From Flavobacteriaceae bacterium (GTDB lineage Bacteria > Bacteroidota > Bacteroidia > Flavobacteriales > Flavobacteriaceae), in contig JAIPBH010000011.1 of assembly GCA_021739635.1 (NCBI GenBank), forward strand, positions 62,001 through 126,000: 64,000 nt of DNA, given 5' to 3'. Below, in pieces: positions 30,701 through 40,576 of the stretch. Both the position numbers and the translations under genes were made by a program. A model generated the notes under the pieces. That model saw only the letters and a program-made list of their open reading frames with translations, was not told the DNA's origin and did not search any database. Position 1 is the first letter of the stretch. Each line of letters starts with the position of its first letter.

Positions 30701-31841
30701 AGAAATTTCTGTTGTAGACTCTGGTCCTGGAATTCCAAAAGATGAGCTCGATGATATTTTCAAACTCTTTTACCAATCTGATCTTGGTAAACACGCAAAG
30801 GGCATTGGCATTGGGCTTGCCCTCACTAAAGAACTGATTTCTTTGCATCATGGTGACATTAATGTAGTTTCCTCTCCTGAATCTGGCACTTGTTTTTCTG
30901 TTAAATTATCAACTAAGGATACTCTTTTTTCTGATGACGAAAAAATTTTAGTAGAAACTCCAAATATTTCATCTAGCACAATAGATAAAGATTTTAAAGC
31001 CTTAGAAAATCTATTAAATATTGAAACCAATAATTCTTCTGAAAAAATTCACACATTACTTATTGTAGAAGATAATATCGAAATGCAGATGTTTTTGCGC
31101 GATGTTTTAAGTAACACTTATAATTTGCTTATTGCCGAAAATGGAAAAGAAGGAATAAATTTAGCTGAAAAAAACATTCCAGACTTAATAATAAGCGATA
31201 TCATGATGCCCGTTATGAATGGATTCGAAATGTGCAAAGCATTACAAAAAAAGAAATCAACATCTCATATTCCTATTGTTCTATTAACAGCAAAAAATAA
31301 TTCAACCGCAAAAATAGAAGGTTTAAAATATGGTGCTATAGAATATCTTAAAAAACCATTTAATTTCCACGAGTTAACTTTAAAAATAAATAATATCATT
31401 GCTACCAAAGAAAAAATGATTTCTAGGTATAAAACAGATCTTATAAGTAAACCTGAAGATATTACTGCGCCTTCTAAAGATGATGTTTTTTTAGAAAACT
31501 TAGTTAATGAATTAAATAACCAAATTGAAAATCCAAGCTTTAAATTAGAAGATTTATCAAATTCCCTTAATATGAGTTATTCAGTTATTTACAGAAAATG
31601 TCAGGACATTACAGGTAAAACACTTATAGAGTTTGGCAGATCGCTAAGGTTAAAAAAAGCAACTTTATTAATTATTCAACATGGATATAATATATCTGAA
31701 GCTTCATTTACGGTCGGTTATAAAGATTCTAAATATTTTACAAAATGTTTTAAAGAAGAGTTTGGAGTGCCCCCAACTATATTAAAAAAAGAAGCAAAAA
31801 AAATTGGAGCTGAAGAAGTGATAAAAAAATACAAAATTTAA
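27729..31841 (+). CDS. Hybrid two-component system sensor/regulator (HTCS)
   Basis: 1370-residue one-protein signalling system. In order: a signal peptide (ending FPNYGQ, about residue 32), periplasmic two-bladed propeller repeats (about 40-690; repeated GFIWAGTDGDGLY-type units), a Y_Y_Y domain (about 720-785; LSGFDNEWI), one transmembrane helix (about 792-815), HisKA (about 840-910; KMSHEIQTPLTLI with the phospho-acceptor His), HATPase (N-box around 958; GIGIGLALTKEL), a receiver domain (about 1110-1225; ISDIMMP with Asp near 1157) and an AraC-type HTH (about 1265-1365). HTCS proteins bind oligosaccharides in the periplasm and activate the linked susCD operon, which diverges here. The H-box has Gln in place of the common Arg (HEIQTP). 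Its stop directly abuts the convergent next gene. Confidence 0.95.
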   Translation: MLSEMIKKNRHSKFWIINLLMLFISFPNYGQEKSNFIKLNQTFAGNSHIAEDKLGFIWITGGDGLYKYDGYDFNIVPYKNIFGEDFTRDREFLLVKDDKNNFWISSLKGELIKMGGNGINSSFKERLAYNKAPLQITSIKPENDNVWLGAKNGTIFRHDLKTSKTDSITSLPKINDLAQEIVSFAFTSENDLWISTFGGRVYNYSLATNKLVNLEGPLSNLTQNIKLTSDKKGRLWIATELQGLFCYTPNKDTFKQFNKLKNSDSKHHMFISVFCDSSGFIWAGTDGDGLYRIDNETDKVTIFKHDETNKFSISNNTITFINEDSKGNIWILEKKGRINVLPKSNNEILYYNGLESNTPTKVLSILKSSDGSVWLGTDGKGLNRVYPNNTKVHYDNSKQGNYFFEGRYIQQLAEDSKGNIWIGTYQKGLWVFNPKLNTFTKVNTTDAYGNYSSDIRTIYKDSKNRIWVTSGFAINAFSDNQKLLATYNYDANGLFGNLSMSICEDKNGTIWLGLNPSMLFKFNEDLNDLSKSYFTKYNYFLKEVGDSRNYNIHSMVSDDNNNLWILCASGMLIKYNLTNETFETFSDNNDLKDIFITSILVEDSSNLWLSSSNGMHHYESKSEVLKSYYQTDGFHSNKFSGRSAFKTSDGTFYFGNEDGANSFSPKNMDKKEINAKLYINNIEILNKPANLLIPDQVEKGIENVNELKLNSNQSSFSFQFSAIDNVLNSNYHYAYKLSGFDNEWIIPKKDRIASYTNIPYGKYTFEVKAGSKPGIWDISTKTISINIKAPWWLSNLAFILYFLLSIMLIYGIIIWLRLRNKLIKEMWQNNKEKELYALKMNFFAKMSHEIQTPLTLILGPISDMLERAGANGNQLLEQRLLMINNNAKRLSRIAMELMTVRNKELGKLRIFATKNDLIDDLKRIALSFSEQARFKNIDFLQEYPNESIQIWYDVDKIEHVIYNLLSNAFKFTPKEGIITLKVILNTNEEFVEISVVDSGPGIPKDELDDIFKLFYQSDLGKHAKGIGIGLALTKELISLHHGDINVVSSPESGTCFSVKLSTKDTLFSDDEKILVETPNISSSTIDKDFKALENLLNIETNNSSEKIHTLLIVEDNIEMQMFLRDVLSNTYNLLIAENGKEGINLAEKNIPDLIISDIMMPVMNGFEMCKALQKKKSTSHIPIVLLTAKNNSTAKIEGLKYGAIEYLKKPFNFHELTLKINNIIATKEKMISRYKTDLISKPEDITAPSKDDVFLENLVNELNNQIENPSFKLEDLSNSLNMSYSVIYRKCQDITGKTLIEFGRSLRLKKATLLIIQHGYNISEASFTVGYKDSKYFTKCFKEEFGVPPTILKKEAKKIGAEEVIKKYKI

Positions 31842-32438
31842 CTATAAAGCTACACAACTTTTATAATAACCTAAATTTGAATTATTAATTAATACTTCTT
31901 CTACAATAACTTTAGATGTACAATAGCCAAAAACACAAAGTTCCCTTACAGTGGTGAGATATTTATAAATTAAAAATGATTGCTTTTTTTGAATAGTTAT
32001 TTTTTCAATATCTTTTTTTAACAAATTAAAAACGTCATTTTTCTCTTTCTCAGAAATTAAAAAGTAGCTGTTTAATATTTGTTCAAGCTCTTTTTGTGAA
32101 CCTTCTGAAATTGTTTTTTCAAATGTTTTCTCGAATAATTTTTCAAACTCAATACTGCCTTTAAAAAATATATCTTGTTCTTTATTTGTGAAAGTTTCTG
32201 AAACCATAATATCTATAAACTCAACAATATTAATATCTAAAGCTCCTGGTATATTAGACTTTGGTATTATTATATCTACTAAATTTGAAATACAAAATTT
32301 TTGATTTGCATTTAAAATATTAAAAACATGAGTTGTTTTTGTATTTGAACATGCATTCAAAAGGCTTATAACTGTAGGTGCTGCTATAGTATAACCAAAT
32401 GAAAGCGCTAAGTTTTTTATAACCTGTCTTCTATCCAT
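31842..32438 (-). CDS. Gluconate 2-dehydrogenase subunit 3-like protein, Tat-type signal
   Basis: About 198 residues from the chosen start MDRRQVIKN at 32438, which overlaps the end of the GMC gene by 8 bp; an upstream in-frame start at 32468 would destroy the signal layout. The N-terminus carries a twin-arginine motif (DRRQVIKNLAL) and then LLNACS, a possible lipobox. The remainder matches the small-subunit family that escorts GMC-type flavin dehydrogenases (ANQKFCISNLVDIIIPKSNIPGAL, EFIDIMVSETF). The partner GMC protein has no signal of its own, so piggy-back Tat export is likely. There is no gap between its stop and that of the HTCS gene. Confidence 0.8.
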   Translation of the reverse strand: MDRRQVIKNLALSFGYTIAAPTVISLLNACSNTKTTHVFNILNANQKFCISNLVDIIIPKSNIPGALDINIVEFIDIMVSETFTNKEQDIFFKGSIEFEKLFEKTFEKTISEGSQKELEQILNSYFLISEKEKNDVFNLLKKDIEKITIQKKQSFLIYKYLTTVRELCVFGYCTSKVIVEEVLINNSNLGYYKSCVAL

Positions 32439-34122
32439 TATAATAAGACTTAATTTGTTTGATAGCATGATTTACTGCTCTAGCCGTTAATGCCATATAT
32501 GTTAATGATGGATTTTGATTACCAGACGATGTCATGCAGGAGCCATCTGTGACATAAACATTTTTTACTGTATGTATTTGGTTATATTTATTTAATATTG
32601 ATGTCTTTGGGCTATCTCCCATTCTAGCAGTTCCCATTTCGTGAATAGCATGCCCTGGATGACAAGGTTCATCAAATCCAATAACATTAGAAAAACCAGC
32701 AATAGTAAGCATATTTATAGCTTCTTTCTGCATATCTGTTCTCATTAATTTTTCATTTTCTTTAAACTCTGCATCAAATACTACAGTAGGCAAACCCCAA
32801 GCATCTAACTTATTATAGTTTAAAGTCATTTTATTGTCATGATAAGGTAAACACTCTCCAAATCCAGTAATACCTATTTGCCAAGGACCAGGTTCCATAA
32901 TTTCATTCTTCAATTCTTCACCAAAAGATAATTCCGTTATAGCACTTCTCCAATCTTTCCTACTTGCGCTTCCCTGAAATGAGTATCCTCTTAAAAAAAT
33001 TTGTTCTGATGGGTTGCTTTTCAAATTCCTAAACCTTGGAATGTGAAAACTTGCTGGACGCGACCCTTTATAATATTTTTTTTCAAAACCGTTGTATGTA
33101 GCTCTCGCACCTACTCTAAAATGATGATCCATAAGATTATGGCCCAATACGCCACTATCATTACCTAATCCATCAGGAAATCTTTCCGATTTAGATTGCA
33201 TTAGAATACTCGTTGTAGCAACAGTTGAAGCACAACAAAAAATAATTTTTGCAGAAAACTCTATTTTTTCTTTCGTTATTGAGTCAATAATTTTAACCCC
33301 AGTTGCTAACTTTAATGATTCATCATATACAATTTCACAAACAATCGAGTTTACTCGTAATGTCATATTACCTGTTTTATTAGCGGCAGGTAAAGTTGAT
33401 GCGTTACTACTAAAATAACCGCCTATGGGACAACCGCGCATGCATCTATTTCTAAAAACACAATTTCCTCTACCTTCATGTTGTAAATGGCCTGTTTTAT
33501 TAGCAAAACGACCAATAGTTAAATGTCTGTCAGAATAGTTTTTTTTTATCTGATTTCTAAATTCTGTCTCAACACAATTTAATTCCATTGGTGTGGTAAA
33601 ATGTCCATCTGGTAAATGAGGCAAACCCAAATTTTCACCACAAACTCCAATGAATTTTTCCACTTTTGTATACCAAGGCTCAATATCCTTATAGCGAATA
33701 GGCCAATCTATACCTATATTTTCTTTTTTGTTCGCCTCAAAATCAAGATCACTCATTCTTAAAGCTTGTCTGCCCCAAGTAATTGATCGGCCACCAACAT
33801 GATAGCCTCTTATCCAATCAAATCTTTTTTCTTCATCATACGGGTGTTCAAAATCATTAACAAACCAATGTTTTGTTGTTTCGTTTGTTACGAACCCTGT
33901 TCTATGTTGTTTGTATTGTTTTTTTACATCTTCAACACTAGACTTTGTTCTATATTTAAAATCCCAAGTATCTAAATTTGCAGTTGGATAATCTTTTATA
34001 TGCTCAACCATTCTACCTCTTTCGAGAACTAATGTTTTTAAACCGTTTTCGCATAGTTCTTTAGCTGCCCATCCGCCAGAGATTCCCGTTCCAATTACTA
34101 TAGCATCATACACTTTTACCAT
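32431..34122 (-). CDS. GMC family FAD-dependent oxidoreductase (sugar dehydrogenase large subunit)
   Basis: 563 residues. The FAD-binding motif GTGISGGWAAKELCENG is at about 10-26, with LVLERG after it. A cysteine-rich segment (GNCVFRNRCMRGCPIGGYFSS, about 220-240) and the C-terminal GMC signature (GHAIHEMGTARMG, then DGSCMTSSGNQNPSLTYMAL) include the His and Asn expected at the active site. The family oxidises sugars or sugar acids in the periplasm, passing electrons to the respiratory chain. It overlaps the subunit 3-like gene, implying a two-subunit enzyme. It probably oxidises a monosaccharide of the target glycan; no cytochrome subunit is nearby. Confidence 0.88.
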   Translation of the reverse strand: MVKVYDAIVIGTGISGGWAAKELCENGLKTLVLERGRMVEHIKDYPTANLDTWDFKYRTKSSVEDVKKQYKQHRTGFVTNETTKHWFVNDFEHPYDEEKRFDWIRGYHVGGRSITWGRQALRMSDLDFEANKKENIGIDWPIRYKDIEPWYTKVEKFIGVCGENLGLPHLPDGHFTTPMELNCVETEFRNQIKKNYSDRHLTIGRFANKTGHLQHEGRGNCVFRNRCMRGCPIGGYFSSNASTLPAANKTGNMTLRVNSIVCEIVYDESLKLATGVKIIDSITKEKIEFSAKIIFCCASTVATTSILMQSKSERFPDGLGNDSGVLGHNLMDHHFRVGARATYNGFEKKYYKGSRPASFHIPRFRNLKSNPSEQIFLRGYSFQGSASRKDWRSAITELSFGEELKNEIMEPGPWQIGITGFGECLPYHDNKMTLNYNKLDAWGLPTVVFDAEFKENEKLMRTDMQKEAINMLTIAGFSNVIGFDEPCHPGHAIHEMGTARMGDSPKTSILNKYNQIHTVKNVYVTDGSCMTSSGNQNPSLTYMALTARAVNHAIKQIKSYYNG

Positions 34123-34155
34123 ATTTATTAAATACTTTAAATGAAATATATAAAC

Positions 34156-35742
34156 TTAGTAGTCTTCATTTTTTTTTAAAATATAAGCTATTAACACATC
34201 GTCATTATCTGGCCAAGGCACTACTTTATTTGTACTTGTACTTATTGGCATTTGAGCGTTTACACTTCTTAAATAAGCTCCTAAATCCTTAGCTAACTCT
34301 TTAAGTTTTTCAGTTTCTTTTAACGCTAAATTTAATGTTTCCCCAATATCTTCAGCAACATTAAATAATTCGAAATGGCTACCTAAATGATAATAAATTA
34401 ATTTCCAATCACCCTTTCTTATAGTGCTAGTTGCCCCAATACCTGGTCCTGTTGGACCCCAATTGTTTGGATAATGCCAAAATAACGCTCTATTATTATT
34501 GTTTTGTTTTTCTCCTTTTAAAATAGAAGTAAAACTTTTTCCATCGACAGATTGAACTGTTTTATAATTCTCAATTCCTGCAAGTTCAATAATAGTAGGA
34601 AAAAAATCTTCTATAATAACAAAATCATTTGTTATTGAGTTTGCTTTTGTAATCCCTGGCCATTTTACAAGCATAGGCTCTCGAATGCCACCTTCGTGCA
34701 CAGATCCTTTGCCGCTTGACAGGGGTTTGTTATGGGTATGTTTTTCACCTCCACGAGCAACGGCACTCAAACCTCCATTATCTGACATAAACAAAATAAT
34801 CGTATTGTCTGAGACACCTTTCTCTTCCAAATAGTTCATTATGTCACCCAAACTTTTATCCATCCCTTCAATTAAAGAAGCATATTTGGCTTCTATTGGA
34901 TGCAATCCCTTGTCAATATATTTTTGTTCAAATCTAGGGTCACCTTGAATTGGGGTATGTACTGCGTAATGCGACATATACAAATAAAATGGTTTGTTGT
35001 TAGCAACCGCATTATCCACAGCAATAATAGCTTCTTTTGTAAGTGCTTCAGTAAGAAAAATATCTTTTCCGTGGTATTTTTCTAAACTAGGCACATCCCA
35101 AATTGTGGTTTTACTCTTTAAATTTCTAAAATCATCAGTTCCATAATAACTTCCTGGTTGACCAGCAGCATGACCACCTATATTTACATTAAAACCTAGC
35201 ACTGTTGGGTCTGCACCAGGAGTTCCTATGGCTCCAAAATGGGCTTTACCAACGTGGATAGTTTCATAGCCGTTATTTTTTAGTATTTGTGGTAACGGTG
35301 TAATATGAACTGAGCGCGGTACAGAATCGGTTGGTTGCGCACCATTCAAATTCCATAGTGGCATTTTTAATCCTTTGGGTGGCGTTACCATTGAAATGTC
35401 TCTTTTAAAAGTCCAATTGGTAACTTTATGTCTAGCTGCATTCATTCCAGAAATTAAACTTACTCTAGTTGGTGTGCAAACTGGAGTTGCATAGGCTTGA
35501 GTAAATTTCATGCCTTGACTAGCAAGTCGCTCCATATTTGGTGTTTGGTAGCGCTTATTAAACGTAGTTTTTTCTTTCCAAAAAGGCACAGAGGTATCTT
35601 GCCAACCCATATCGTCTATCATAAATAAAATGATATTGGGTTTTTCTTTAAAAAGTTCTGCTTCTTTTTTATCTGATTTACACGATATAAAAGCAGTAAA
35701 AAAGAAAAGGAATATTATAATTTTATTAGACATCTTAAACAT
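34156..35742 (-). CDS. Sulfatase (family S1), lipoprotein
   Basis: 528 residues. The signal peptide ends in lipobox FISC (Cys21). Metal-site start is FMIDDMGWQDTS (about 40-51), and the maturation motif is C-T-P-T-R with Cys89 becoming formylglycine. VGKAHFG, HYAVHTPIQGDP and MSDNGGLS follow. It is in the second leftward block, 33 bp downstream of the GH20 gene's neighbour end-to-start (4 bp from the GH20 stop) and upstream of the GMC gene. It differs clearly from the other two island sulfatases. Pairing with GH20 suggests removal of sulfate from GlcNAc or GalNAc before exo-hydrolysis, an inference. Confidence 0.93.
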   Translation of the reverse strand: MFKMSNKIIIFLFFFTAFISCKSDKKEAELFKEKPNIILFMIDDMGWQDTSVPFWKEKTTFNKRYQTPNMERLASQGMKFTQAYATPVCTPTRVSLISGMNAARHKVTNWTFKRDISMVTPPKGLKMPLWNLNGAQPTDSVPRSVHITPLPQILKNNGYETIHVGKAHFGAIGTPGADPTVLGFNVNIGGHAAGQPGSYYGTDDFRNLKSKTTIWDVPSLEKYHGKDIFLTEALTKEAIIAVDNAVANNKPFYLYMSHYAVHTPIQGDPRFEQKYIDKGLHPIEAKYASLIEGMDKSLGDIMNYLEEKGVSDNTIILFMSDNGGLSAVARGGEKHTHNKPLSSGKGSVHEGGIREPMLVKWPGITKANSITNDFVIIEDFFPTIIELAGIENYKTVQSVDGKSFTSILKGEKQNNNNRALFWHYPNNWGPTGPGIGATSTIRKGDWKLIYYHLGSHFELFNVAEDIGETLNLALKETEKLKELAKDLGAYLRSVNAQMPISTSTNKVVPWPDNDDVLIAYILKKNEDY

Positions 35743-35746
35743 AAGG

Positions 35747-37396
35747 TTACATATTTTCCTTTAATTCAACATCATTAAAATAAATGATACCTAAACCATC
35801 CCAGTGTTTTTGCATTTTTTTTAGGGCAACTTTAAAGCTTTCATAATCTTTATTTTCTAATTGTGTCCAGCCAACTTCGGCATAGGCGGCAATTCTTGGA
35901 AATGTTTGATATTCTACATCTGCATTTGTTGGTGTCCATTCGCTCCACATTTGACACCCTAAGCCATAGATATTTTTGTGATATTGTTCGTCTAAACCTT
36001 TAGGAATTGGATTAAAGCTATATGCCTTTTCTAAGCTTATATGTTTATAACTATAATCCAAATATGTATTACTATGTAACGAATTAACCATACCATATCC
36101 TTTTTCTGCAGCTCGGGTAGCTAGCTCTAAATTGCCTTTCCAGAAATGAACTATTACGTTTTTAGCCAATTCTGTTTCAGCTTCCTTATCATGCTTTTTT
36201 TCTTCAAAACCTTTATGAATATTAACTCCCATAATTTCATTCCAACCCATCATTCTTCTACCGTTTTCTTCAATAAAATTTGAAATACTATTAGTGAAGC
36301 TAATTTGTAAATCGGCTGGCGTTTCAATTCCATGTTCATTCATATATTTTTGAACAGATTTAGACTCTTCCCAAACTTTATATCCTACTTCATCACCGCC
36401 AATATGAATAACTTCAGAAGGAAATAACTCGAATATTTCAATTAATACATCTTTTATAAACTGAATTACTTCAGGTTTAGTCACATCATAGTTATCATAC
36501 AAACGTCCAAATTTAATAGGCACATCTATATCAACTCCTGCAGTACCTAGCCAAGTGTAAGCAGCTATTGCCGCACTAGAATGCCCAGGCATTTCAAATT
36601 CTGGGACTATAGTAATATTTCTTTCTGCTGCGTAAGCAACAACATCTCTTATCTGTTCCTGAGTATAAAACCCTCCATGTGGCTGCCCTGAAGTTTTACC
36701 ACTTTTCCAAGTTTCAATTTCGCTATCTGCTCGAAATGCGCCAACTTCTGTTAATAATGGATATTTTTTAATTTCAATACGCCAACCAGCATCATCAATT
36801 AAATGCCAATGAAAGACGTTCATTTTTAACAATGCCATTTGATCAAGCATTTGTTTTACAAATTCTTCGCCATGAAAATATCGCGACTCATCTAGCATAT
36901 AAGCACGCCATTTAAAACGTGGATTGTCTTTAATAGTAATCGATGGTACTAAATATTTTGTTTTATCTTTTTCTTCTATAATTTCTTTTGAAAGCAGTTG
37001 ATTTATTGTTTGAACGGCATAAAAGTAACCTGCTCTATCACTAGCTTTTATTATAATCTGCATTGGTGTAACCTCTAAATTATAAGCCTCGGGTGTTATA
37101 CTCTCCTCGTTAGAAAAAATAATATTTGCTTTTTCTTTAGAATCTACGATAGCTAACGAATAACCGGCTTCGTTTTTAAATAAATTTGACAAATGTGCTG
37201 CTACAGACTTTTGATCATTATTTTCTATAAAAATTGAAGTGCTTTTAGAAAATGAAAAAGAATGTTCTCTTAAAACCACTGATGTAGGTTTTGGGACTAT
37301 CGAAATTTCATCTGCTGTAAATGTTTTGGACGTTTCTGTACAACTACTTAATAATAAAGTAACTATTGCAATACACAAAAAATGACGCATATTCAT
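35747..37396 (-). CDS. Beta-N-acetylhexosaminidase (GH20), lipoprotein
   Basis: 549 residues. The signal peptide ends in lipobox LLSSC (about 17-21). A GH20b-type N-terminal domain (about 25-155) precedes the catalytic barrel (about 165-520), with MLDESRYFHGEEFV, HWHLIDDAGWRIEIKKYP, PEFEMPGHSSAAI and the catalytic Asp-Glu pair in HIGGDEVG near residue 330. GH20 enzymes remove terminal beta-GlcNAc or beta-GalNAc by substrate-assisted catalysis. It lies next to a sulfatase, so it may follow desulfation. Released HexNAc would suit the permease, kinase and NagB genes on its other side. Confidence 0.94.
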   Translation of the reverse strand: MNMRHFLCIAIVTLLLSSCTETSKTFTADEISIVPKPTSVVLREHSFSFSKSTSIFIENNDQKSVAAHLSNLFKNEAGYSLAIVDSKEKANIIFSNEESITPEAYNLEVTPMQIIIKASDRAGYFYAVQTINQLLSKEIIEEKDKTKYLVPSITIKDNPRFKWRAYMLDESRYFHGEEFVKQMLDQMALLKMNVFHWHLIDDAGWRIEIKKYPLLTEVGAFRADSEIETWKSGKTSGQPHGGFYTQEQIRDVVAYAAERNITIVPEFEMPGHSSAAIAAYTWLGTAGVDIDVPIKFGRLYDNYDVTKPEVIQFIKDVLIEIFELFPSEVIHIGGDEVGYKVWEESKSVQKYMNEHGIETPADLQISFTNSISNFIEENGRRMMGWNEIMGVNIHKGFEEKKHDKEAETELAKNVIVHFWKGNLELATRAAEKGYGMVNSLHSNTYLDYSYKHISLEKAYSFNPIPKGLDEQYHKNIYGLGCQMWSEWTPTNADVEYQTFPRIAAYAEVGWTQLENKDYESFKVALKKMQKHWDGLGIIYFNDVELKENM

Positions 37397-37476
37397 TTTG
37401 TTTTAATTTGTAAAAATACTAGAAAGACAGGCTGTTTACTAAATGGTTTGCATAGTAGCCTGTTCTATATTAATTA

Positions 37477-38402
<926 letters not shown>

Positions 38403-38603
38403 TTAGAATTTAGTCTATAAGTTTAAATAATTTTACCAAGTTTTTTTGCAACATATTGTATTTGGTTTCTATTTTTTATTTAAGCAGTATTTCGGCTATG
38501 ATTTGCTAAAAACTTGATAGTACACTTCTAAATATTAGATGTGATAATTATTCATGGATTTTTTTGATTTTTTTTTAATTTATATACAGGCTTAAAATAC
38601 GAG

Positions 38604-40532
38604 TTAAAACTCCCATCTCACAAAAGCTTCCATGGCCGCATATCGTGATAGCCCCAATTCATCATATAAATCGGCTGTTTCTCTGTTTCTGTCCTCAGCG
38701 CGCTGCCAAAACTCTCTACTGTCCACGCCTTGAAACACCACGCCGTCTTTTTGTGATTGGTGCTTGAAAATACCTTTACGTTTTTCCAAAACTTGGTCTG
38801 GTCCCATTGGCACAGCCATTTCAATCTCATCAACACCCCATTCTTGCCATGCACCTCGGTACAACCAAACCCAGCAATCCTTCATGAATTTTTTAGATTT
38901 CAATTCTTTTACCCCTGCAAAAATAGCATCCAAGCATACTTTGTGTGTACCATGTGGATCTGCTAAATCGCCAGCAGCATATATTTGGTGTGGTTTTATT
39001 TTTTCTATTAAATCTGAAGTTATCTTAACATCCGCTATACCTATTGGATTCTTTTTAATGGCACCCGTTTCATAAAAAGGGAGTTCCATAAAATGGATTT
39101 GTTCATCTGGAATACCTATAAAATGGCAGGTCGCTCTTGCCTCCCCTTTTCTAATCAACCCTTTAATATGTCTTACTTCTTCAGTATCAATTTCACTCGA
39201 TTTTTTATTATTTAAAAAAGTTAATGCTTTTTTATAAATGTTATCTGCCTCAGGGCTTTCGATACCAAATTTTTCATTGTAATCACAAACGAAACTTGCA
39301 AAACGTAATGCTTCATCGTCGGCCACAGCAATATTCCCAGAGGTTTGATAACCAATATGCACTTCATGCCCTTGTTCATGCAATCTTCTAAAAGTACCAC
39401 CCATACTTATTATATCATCGTCTGGATGTGGACTGAAAATAATCACACGCTTTTTTTCTGGTTCGGCGCGTTCTGGACGTTTACTATCATCGGCGTTTGG
39501 TTTTCCCCCTGGCCAACCGGTAATGGTATTTTGTAACTTATTGAATATCTTAATGTTAATATCATAAGCTGGTCCAGAATCTGCGAGTAAATCGCTCATA
39601 CCATTTTCAATATAATCGGCATCTGTTAACATTAAAATGGGTTTCTTTAAATGAAGCGCCAAACTTAAAACCGCTTTTCTGATGAGCTTATCTGTCCAAA
39701 CTATTTTTTCAACCAACCAAGGTATATCTATTCTTGTTAATTTTGAAGATGCTGCTTTATCCAACACAAAGGTCGCGTTGTTATGCTCCTGTAAATAAGA
39801 TGCTGGTACACGACTGGTTACTTCGCCTTCCGTTGATGCTTTTATAATATTGGACTTTCTTTCGCCCCAAGCTAAAAGAATGACTCTTTTAGCTTCCATA
39901 ATTTTTTTAACACCCAATGTAATTGCTGTTCTGGGCGTGTTTTCAAGACCTGAAAAATCACCACTTGCAGCCACCCTTGTTATATGGTCTAGTGCCACTA
40001 AACGTGTTTTTGAATTTTGAAGGGAACCCGATTCGTTAAACCCAATGTGCCCGTTGCCTCCAATACCTAAAATCTGTAAATCGATGCCGCCAAGTGCCTC
40101 AATTTTTGCTTCATATTGATCACAATAATCCGCAATATTTTCTTTGGACAGTAATCCATCTGGAACATGATAGTTTTCCGGTAATATATCTACGTGACTG
40201 AACAGTTGTTCTTTCATAAAACGAACATAACTGTTTACAGAATCTGGTTCCATAGGGTAATATTCATCTAAATTGAACGAAACCACATTTTTAAAGCTTA
40301 ATCCTTCTTCTTTGTGTAATCGTACCAGTTCAGCATACAATCCTTTTGGAGATGATCCTGTTGCCAATCCTAAAATACAGGGTTGTTTTTGTGCTTGCTT
40401 AACTCTTATTAAGTCTGCTATTTGTTTGGCAACTGCTTTAGATGCCACAGTTGAGTTTTCGTAAACTACAGTACCAATATTTTCAAATCTTTTTTCAAAA
40501 CCTGTTGCTTTGTCTATAGTGCTTTTTAACAT
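38604..40532 (-). CDS. nagB: Glucosamine-6-phosphate deaminase fused to a PIG-L deacetylase-like domain
   Basis: 642 residues, about 2.4 times single-domain NagB. The N-terminal ~260 residues are NagB: LGLATGSSPKGLYAEL, SFNLDEYYPM and GIGGNGHIGFNESG (phosphate and active-site loops). It converts GlcN-6-P to fructose-6-P and ammonia. The C-terminal ~270 residues are PIG-L/LmbE-like, with the metal motif SPHPDDDIISMGG near residue 370 and YAAGDLADPHGTH further on. The fusion is common in Bacteroidota; the second domain may deacetylate a GlcNAc derivative, which would couple both steps, but this is inferred. It is co-directional with the permease gene 44 bp upstream. The protein is cytoplasmic. 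Confidence 0.92.
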   Translation of the reverse strand: MLKSTIDKATGFEKRFENIGTVVYENSTVASKAVAKQIADLIRVKQAQKQPCILGLATGSSPKGLYAELVRLHKEEGLSFKNVVSFNLDEYYPMEPDSVNSYVRFMKEQLFSHVDILPENYHVPDGLLSKENIADYCDQYEAKIEALGGIDLQILGIGGNGHIGFNESGSLQNSKTRLVALDHITRVAASGDFSGLENTPRTAITLGVKKIMEAKRVILLAWGERKSNIIKASTEGEVTSRVPASYLQEHNNATFVLDKAASSKLTRIDIPWLVEKIVWTDKLIRKAVLSLALHLKKPILMLTDADYIENGMSDLLADSGPAYDINIKIFNKLQNTITGWPGGKPNADDSKRPERAEPEKKRVIIFSPHPDDDIISMGGTFRRLHEQGHEVHIGYQTSGNIAVADDEALRFASFVCDYNEKFGIESPEADNIYKKALTFLNNKKSSEIDTEEVRHIKGLIRKGEARATCHFIGIPDEQIHFMELPFYETGAIKKNPIGIADVKITSDLIEKIKPHQIYAAGDLADPHGTHKVCLDAIFAGVKELKSKKFMKDCWVWLYRGAWQEWGVDEIEMAVPMGPDQVLEKRKGIFKHQSQKDGVVFQGVDSREFWQRAEDRNRETADLYDELGLSRYAAMEAFVRWEF

Positions 40533-40576
40533 GTTTTTATTTTTATAATCTATTTTAACTCTATAAAATGGTTGCT

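Noticed and set aside
38764-39075. 103-codon plus-strand frame
   Set aside because: It is antisense to the PIG-L domain of the NagB fusion and shows no motif.
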